A stretch of DNA of 64,000 bases from Ceratobasidium sp. AG-K (taxonomy: Eukaryota; Basidiomycota; Agaricomycetes; Cantharellales; Ceratobasidiaceae): positions 2,604,001 through 2,668,000 of the forward strand of contig JAWNGF010000007.1 in NCBI GenBank assembly GCA_037039685.1. Direction: 5' to 3'. Below the pieces are notes generated by a model, which made no database searches, was not told where the DNA came from, and saw only the letters and a program-made list of their open reading frames with translations. Positions 60,373-64,000 of this stretch are shown here, in pieces. A program made the translations under genes and the position numbers. Numbering within the stretch: position 1 is the stretch's first letter; each line of letters begins with the position of its first letter.

Positions 60373-61461
60373 CTAACCACTCCTCTTGAGCACCCTCTCG
60401 CCGTGGTCGGTTCCCTCCATTTTTCGCTTTGCTGGCCCACTCCGCCGGACCACCGCCCCCCCCCGACCACCCTCCACATCCGGATCGATACTTTGCGGCT
60501 TACGCACATCGGAACCGATGTTTTCCGGCTCGCGCACATCCAGCTCGACATCTTTCGGCTGGCGTGTCACCTTCAACCCTGCGTTGTGTGCAACCTTCCA
60601 TTCTTCTAGCTGACCCAAGTGATGCATGGGGTGGCCTGGGTATCGTTTGTCCCCCTTGGGACCGAGCCGGCGCCAGATCACACCGGAGGAGCATGGCTGC
60701 ATCGAGAGCTGCTCGGTAAGCTGCCGGAGCTCGACCTCGGCGGAGACCACAGCAGCTGGCTCCCCAGGGCCCAGGTCACCCGGCCATTGCCCGCTGCTTT
60801 GAAGCGGCCACCAATGTGGACGGGTTCCTCGCCTCGGCCACTCATCGCAAGGATCGACCTTGAAAAAGTCGAGCACGTTCTCCCACTCGTTGACAAAAGT
60901 GGAGTGGGGGCAGGTTAGGGCGTACTCTGCGATGGGTGTGATCAGCCACAGACATGGTGTACTACCGTCCGTTGGCACACAGTGTCAGTACTTCGCAACG
61001 TCCAATCCACCGGCGATTGACACTCACCTTCCACGAAATCGTGGGTCAGCGCGGAGCTCAATCACTGTTACGTTTGTGATTTCGACCCAGAACCAGTCGA
61101 ACTGGTCGTGTCGGTACCAAAGGCACTGCGAGTGGAGGCCCTCTTGCCCATGCAAGGTGGAAACGGCGCCTATGAAGGAAACACCTCCGAACTCCTGGTT
61201 CTGAAGCCACTGGTAGGGAATCGACCCGGGGACTCCGTCTACTAAAACGTGGAACATGCCTAAGACACGAGCGCGACCTAAAAGCAAAATACACAAGACC
61301 ACACAAGGCACTTTCAGGAAACAGTGATCCGTGGAGAGTCTCATGGACTTACGTTTCGCGGAGAGATGTCCTAGTCTCCTCTCCGTTTCGAGAAGCTCCC
61401 CTTCGCACGCAGGGTTGCCTCGCTTGTTTAATTCTCTCCACTCAGCTGGGTGGTCGTTCAT
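60373..61461 (-). CDS. Unknown Trp-rich protein, three exons, related to type III
   Basis: Exons (right to left): 61461-61353, 61277-61028, 60961-60373 (948 nt, 315 residues). The core reads LGMFHVLVDGVPGSIPYQWL, FGGVSFIGAVSTLHGQEG, DQFDWFWVEITNVTVIELR and RPHWWPLQSSGQW. It aligns loosely with type III (GFFFVKDG..., WTGVEAYGYTATLTGD, WEVVRIKNLT, PDWWPKAG), suggesting a shared small domain. The C-terminal part has three imperfect decapeptides (VELDVREPEN, IGSDVRKPQS, IDPDVEGG) and a basic end (KRKMEG...KRSG). Its ATG is 143 bp from that of the type III gene, in the opposite direction. No counterpart was found in cassette copy 1. Function unknown. Confidence 0.68.
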
Positions 61462-61604
61462 GTCGGTGTTCGCGATTTGTGCCTGACGCGGTCACGTGGG
61501 ATGAGGGAAAGGCATCCTCACTCACGTGATTTCGGTTGCAAACCTTGAACACTACCACGGTTCCTTCGCTTCAAACCGACTTTACACACAACCTTTGATC
61601 GAAT
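61462..61604. promoter_or_regulatory. 143-bp bidirectional promoter with two CACGTG sites
   Basis: GTCACGTGGG (core 61493-61498) and CTCACGTGAT (core 61523-61528) lie 30 bp apart between divergent start codons. Confidence 0.6.
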
Positions 61605-63118
61605 ATGGTGGCCCTCAAAGTTGACCCCCGTATCCAGAACCTTTTCGACGACAACCCGATTTATCCCGACTCGATCACTTTGGATCCGGAGGATGGGGAG
61701 CAACCGAAGAGAGGTAGATGTAAGTACGGCTCGGGTATTACTCAATCGCTGGTGTATATTGAAAAAATTTAGCTCTACTACGCGCACTGGATGGGTTTTT
61801 CTTCGTCAAGGACGGTCACTTCGTGTACCCGACGGCCGACAAAGCGGATGACTGGTGGACGGGAGTCGAGGCTTATGGATACACGGCAACACTGACCGGC
61901 GATTTTAAGTATTTTATTTGGGCCGGCCAATGGGACTACGATTACGAGGGAAAACACTGGGAAGTGGTGAGGATCAAGAACCTCACCGGCCTCGAGAAGA
62001 ACTTCGACCGCCATTGGCGCGGTGGGTGAGTAGCAATCCGTTCCCTTGTTCTCGAACGCGTGAACGACTAATCAATCCGTTCTCTACAGCCATGAAATGA
62101 TACTGTGGCTCGAGACCAAAGACTCCAAGTCTTACGCGCTGCTGCAGCCCGACGAGGTCTACGACTCAGACGTGAAAGAGGCCGGGGACGAGCGCGGGAA
62201 TTGGAGGATAGTCACCAACTCATGGACGAGTGCGAGCGGGTGCTATCCAGGTGACCCTGCCTTCGTGAAAGTCGAACACGGTGATGAGCAACCGGATTGG
62301 TGGCCCAAGGCGGGCAAAAAGGCGTGGAATTTCCATGTCAGGGAAGGCAAGAGGGTGCAGAAACGCCGTGCCGATTCTCCCAAGATCACTTTGGGGCGCT
62401 CGCGGGCACTGGCGGCTATGAAAACGCAGGAAGAGCACGGTGCAAAAATCAAGGACGCAGAACGAAAAAGGCAAAAGCGTAAGGAGAATCAGTTCCCTGC
62501 CGGGAGGAAGACAGGCGCGAATAAGCGTAAGCGGGAGTCGGAGGCTGGCGACTATGGCCGGCCCACACTCAGGAAGCGCAAGGCTGTCAACTATGCCGAG
62601 GTTCCCTCGTCCCCACCCCCCAAAGGTAGCTCCTCAGATAGCTCAGATAGCACGGGCGGGAGCGATGGCGAGGATGATAGCGGCGATTCATCCACTATCG
62701 GACAAGAGGGCCAGGAAAGCCCGCAAGGTACGTGATGCGTTGTCTCAAACAGATCCTATCATTGATGGAAGGTCATGCGGGCTACTGAGTAGCCTCCACC
62801 GCGATTCCACACGGTCCTACCCTTATGTCGGACGCGCCCGGGAATACCTCGAAATCTCCGGTCAGCGCTGAGAGCACACCGGTCGCGTCCCCCGAGGTTG
62901 CTGCATTGGCCCGCGCCTCTACCCCACTAGGAGCGCCAGGCTTCGCTGCTCCCGCCCTCGCCGCGAGTGACACCGTCCCCACGCCAGGCGGGTCTGTTCG
63001 CGACGCAGCGCCTCCCGTCACCTCTAAGAGCACGCAGGTCGAGCCCTCCTCGGGCGCGCAAGAAGCGGACCTCGACAACCGGTCCTCCAAGGCTTACTCA
63101 GGTATCTCGTCCGGCTAG
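61605..63118 (+). CDS. Trp-rich protein with DLDNRSSK tail (type III gene, copy 2)
   Basis: Exons: 61605-61719, 61773-62025, 62090-62727, 62793-63118 (1332 nt, 443 residues, phases consistent). It starts MVALKVDPRIQNLFDDN. Residues 39-170 form the conserved part: LDGFFFVKDGHFVYPT, WWTGVEAYGYTATLTGDFKY, WEVVRIKNLTGLEKNFDRHW, MILWLETKDSKSYALLQP and PDWWPKAG. A K/R-rich then S/D/E-rich stretch follows, and the C-terminal exon (A/P/S-rich) ends in ADLDNRSSKAY. The paralogue at 49.3-51.3 kb shares intron positions and the tail motif, which is the strongest evidence that this otherwise unremarkable disordered tail is functional. Charged runs suggest a nuclear protein. Confidence 0.75.
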
Positions 63119-63485
63119 AATCCCACCGCGCTCCGAAGTACTATTCCTTGACGGTGATCGGGACTGTGTCGTATCCCGTCGCGCTAATCTCGTTCCGTTG
63201 TTTGTTTGTATATTCTGTACGTTATAATAACAAATTTATATGTCCTACGATTAGAAGGCCCCCGCCGCCATGCTTTCTCGTGATTATCGTGATAGTTTTG
63301 GTATAAGCTGTTTCAACTATCCATTACCCGCCACTTGCCAGACGCGGTAACGTTGAAACTCTCGAATTTCGAATTTTTCTCCCCATTATGGTATTTATCT
63401 CATCGTTAACATTCTAAACGGTACACTATCACGCTTTGCACTGCGCAACCAATGATATTCTGCTCGAACCCCAGCAGGGGGATGC
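63119..63485. other. AT-rich gap
   Basis: No gene seen; consistent with the 3' end of the type III gene and the unresolved 3' part of the next minus-strand gene. Confidence 0.4.
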
Positions 63486-63922
63486 TTAAATTATAATCGT
63501 ACACATCCAACAGACTGCCACACGACCAGCCGCAATCCCGAGTATTTCCTTACTCACGTTCCGTAGTCGCTGGTATCGGCTGCCAAACCTCCTTCGCGCA
63601 GAATCGATAATATGAGCGATGTGTATACTCATGCGCACCGTACTCACCTCGCGTGCAGGGGTATCAGCCTCGTCACCGCCAGAAGGGACTGTCACCGGCT
63701 TGAAGGTTCCTGCATTCAAAAATTAGCGCTAGATTCGTGAGTCGCGCATAGACGGGTGAGAGACTCGCCGCTAGTCTGAGTGTCGTCGTCGTGATTGATG
63801 GGTGGTGGAACTAGATCGGACTCAGTCGAGCGCGCGGTATATTTGGGAACGGGTAACTCACGAATCATTTTCTTGGCTTTACCACCTGTGCTCTTGCGAT
63901 TAGTCGCCTTGGTTCTTGCCAT
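63486..63922 (-). CDS. Histone H3 tail mimic, copy 2
   Basis: Exon 1 (63922-63862) encodes MARTKATNRKSTGGKAKKMI. After the initiator Met, 13 of the first 15 residues equal the histone H3 tail, keeping K4, R8, K9, S10, T11 and K14; differences are A for Q5 and N for A7. The donor C|GTGAGT leaves phase 1. After a 51-nt intron, exon 2 from 63810 reads LPPPINHDDDTQ, then probably a further exon TFKPVTVPSGGDEADTPARE and a short one near 63.57 kb. Similarity to H3 stops after about 16 residues, so there is no histone fold. Copy 1 at 46.3 kb shares the core and the intron phase. Start and exon 1 are firm; the rest is approximate and may continue left of 63486. It likely offers, or competes for, H3-tail readers or modifiers. 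Confidence 0.68.
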
Positions 63923-64000
63923 GATTGAGGGATGAGAGGTAGTCGTGAGAGGGACGGTGTTTCGTTTCCGTTGGCTAGAACAACGAGATGGAACACAGTC

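Noticed and set aside
63716..63922. Ordinary histone H3 gene or pseudogene
   Set aside because: Identity stops after about 16 residues, no histone-fold helices follow, and a paralogue with the same intron phase exists at 46.3 kb.

Overview
The window looks like a piece of a filamentous basidiomycete chromosome. Genes are split by many short introns (mostly 44-75 nt) with GTRNGT donors and CTNAY-like branch sites, there is one LTR element of each major class, and there are long S/P/K-rich disordered tails. Short introns plus the protein families suggest an Agaricomycete, possibly the Rhizoctonia group; this is inference. No tRNA, rRNA or CRISPR array was found. All exon joins given here were built by hand; for every multi-exon gene quoted with a protein length the exon sum is a multiple of three with matching phases.

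Layout. 1-2.8 kb: an element bounded by long terminal inverted repeats, with no transposase seen. 2.9-4.05 kb: an unknown gene (+), with a degraded inverted copy at 0.38-0.6 kb. 5.1-6.3 kb: a repeat-bearing S/P-rich locus. 6.9-13.4 kb: an 11-exon SNF2-family ATPase (+). 13.7-22.6 kb: a young, complete Ty3/gypsy element (-) with 230-bp LTRs, a 5-bp target duplication and an extra spliced ORF. 22.6-23.9 kb: minisatellites and the 3' fragment of an unknown gene. 23.95-29.9 kb: a 340-bp satellite array with dyad motifs every ~85 bp, interrupted by a decayed Ty1/copia element. 30.6-36.0 kb: a second SNF2-family ATPase (-). 37.6-40.5 kb: a five-exon unknown gene (-) whose C-terminus is related to the fragment at 23.3 kb.

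41.7-64 kb is the most striking part: a duplicated, diverged cassette of chromatin-flavoured genes. Each copy holds (I) a large Sir2 + caspase-like protein, (II) a PHD-like zinc finger + caspase-like protein, (III) a Trp-rich protein with a conserved DLDNRSSK tail motif, and (IV) a small gene whose first exon encodes a mimic of the histone H3 tail around K9-K14. Between the two copies lies a TET/JBP-type 2-oxoglutarate/Fe(II) dioxygenase gene (-). In copy 2 two gene pairs are divergent (57.03/57.40 kb and 61.46/61.60 kb) and share CACGTG motifs in their intergenic regions. The two Sir2 proteins have lost opposite activities: copy 1 keeps the Sir2 active site but lacks the caspase-type His, while copy 2 has lost Sir2 residues but keeps a His/Cys pair.

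How it may work together (inference): nucleosome remodelling (SNF2), modified-base oxidation (TET/JBP), deacetylase or NAD-consuming chemistry (Sir2), Zn-finger readers and H3-tail decoys could form one chromatin-directed, or genome-conflict, system. No transposase of the KDZ type, known to accompany TET/JBP expansions in fungi, is visible in the window.
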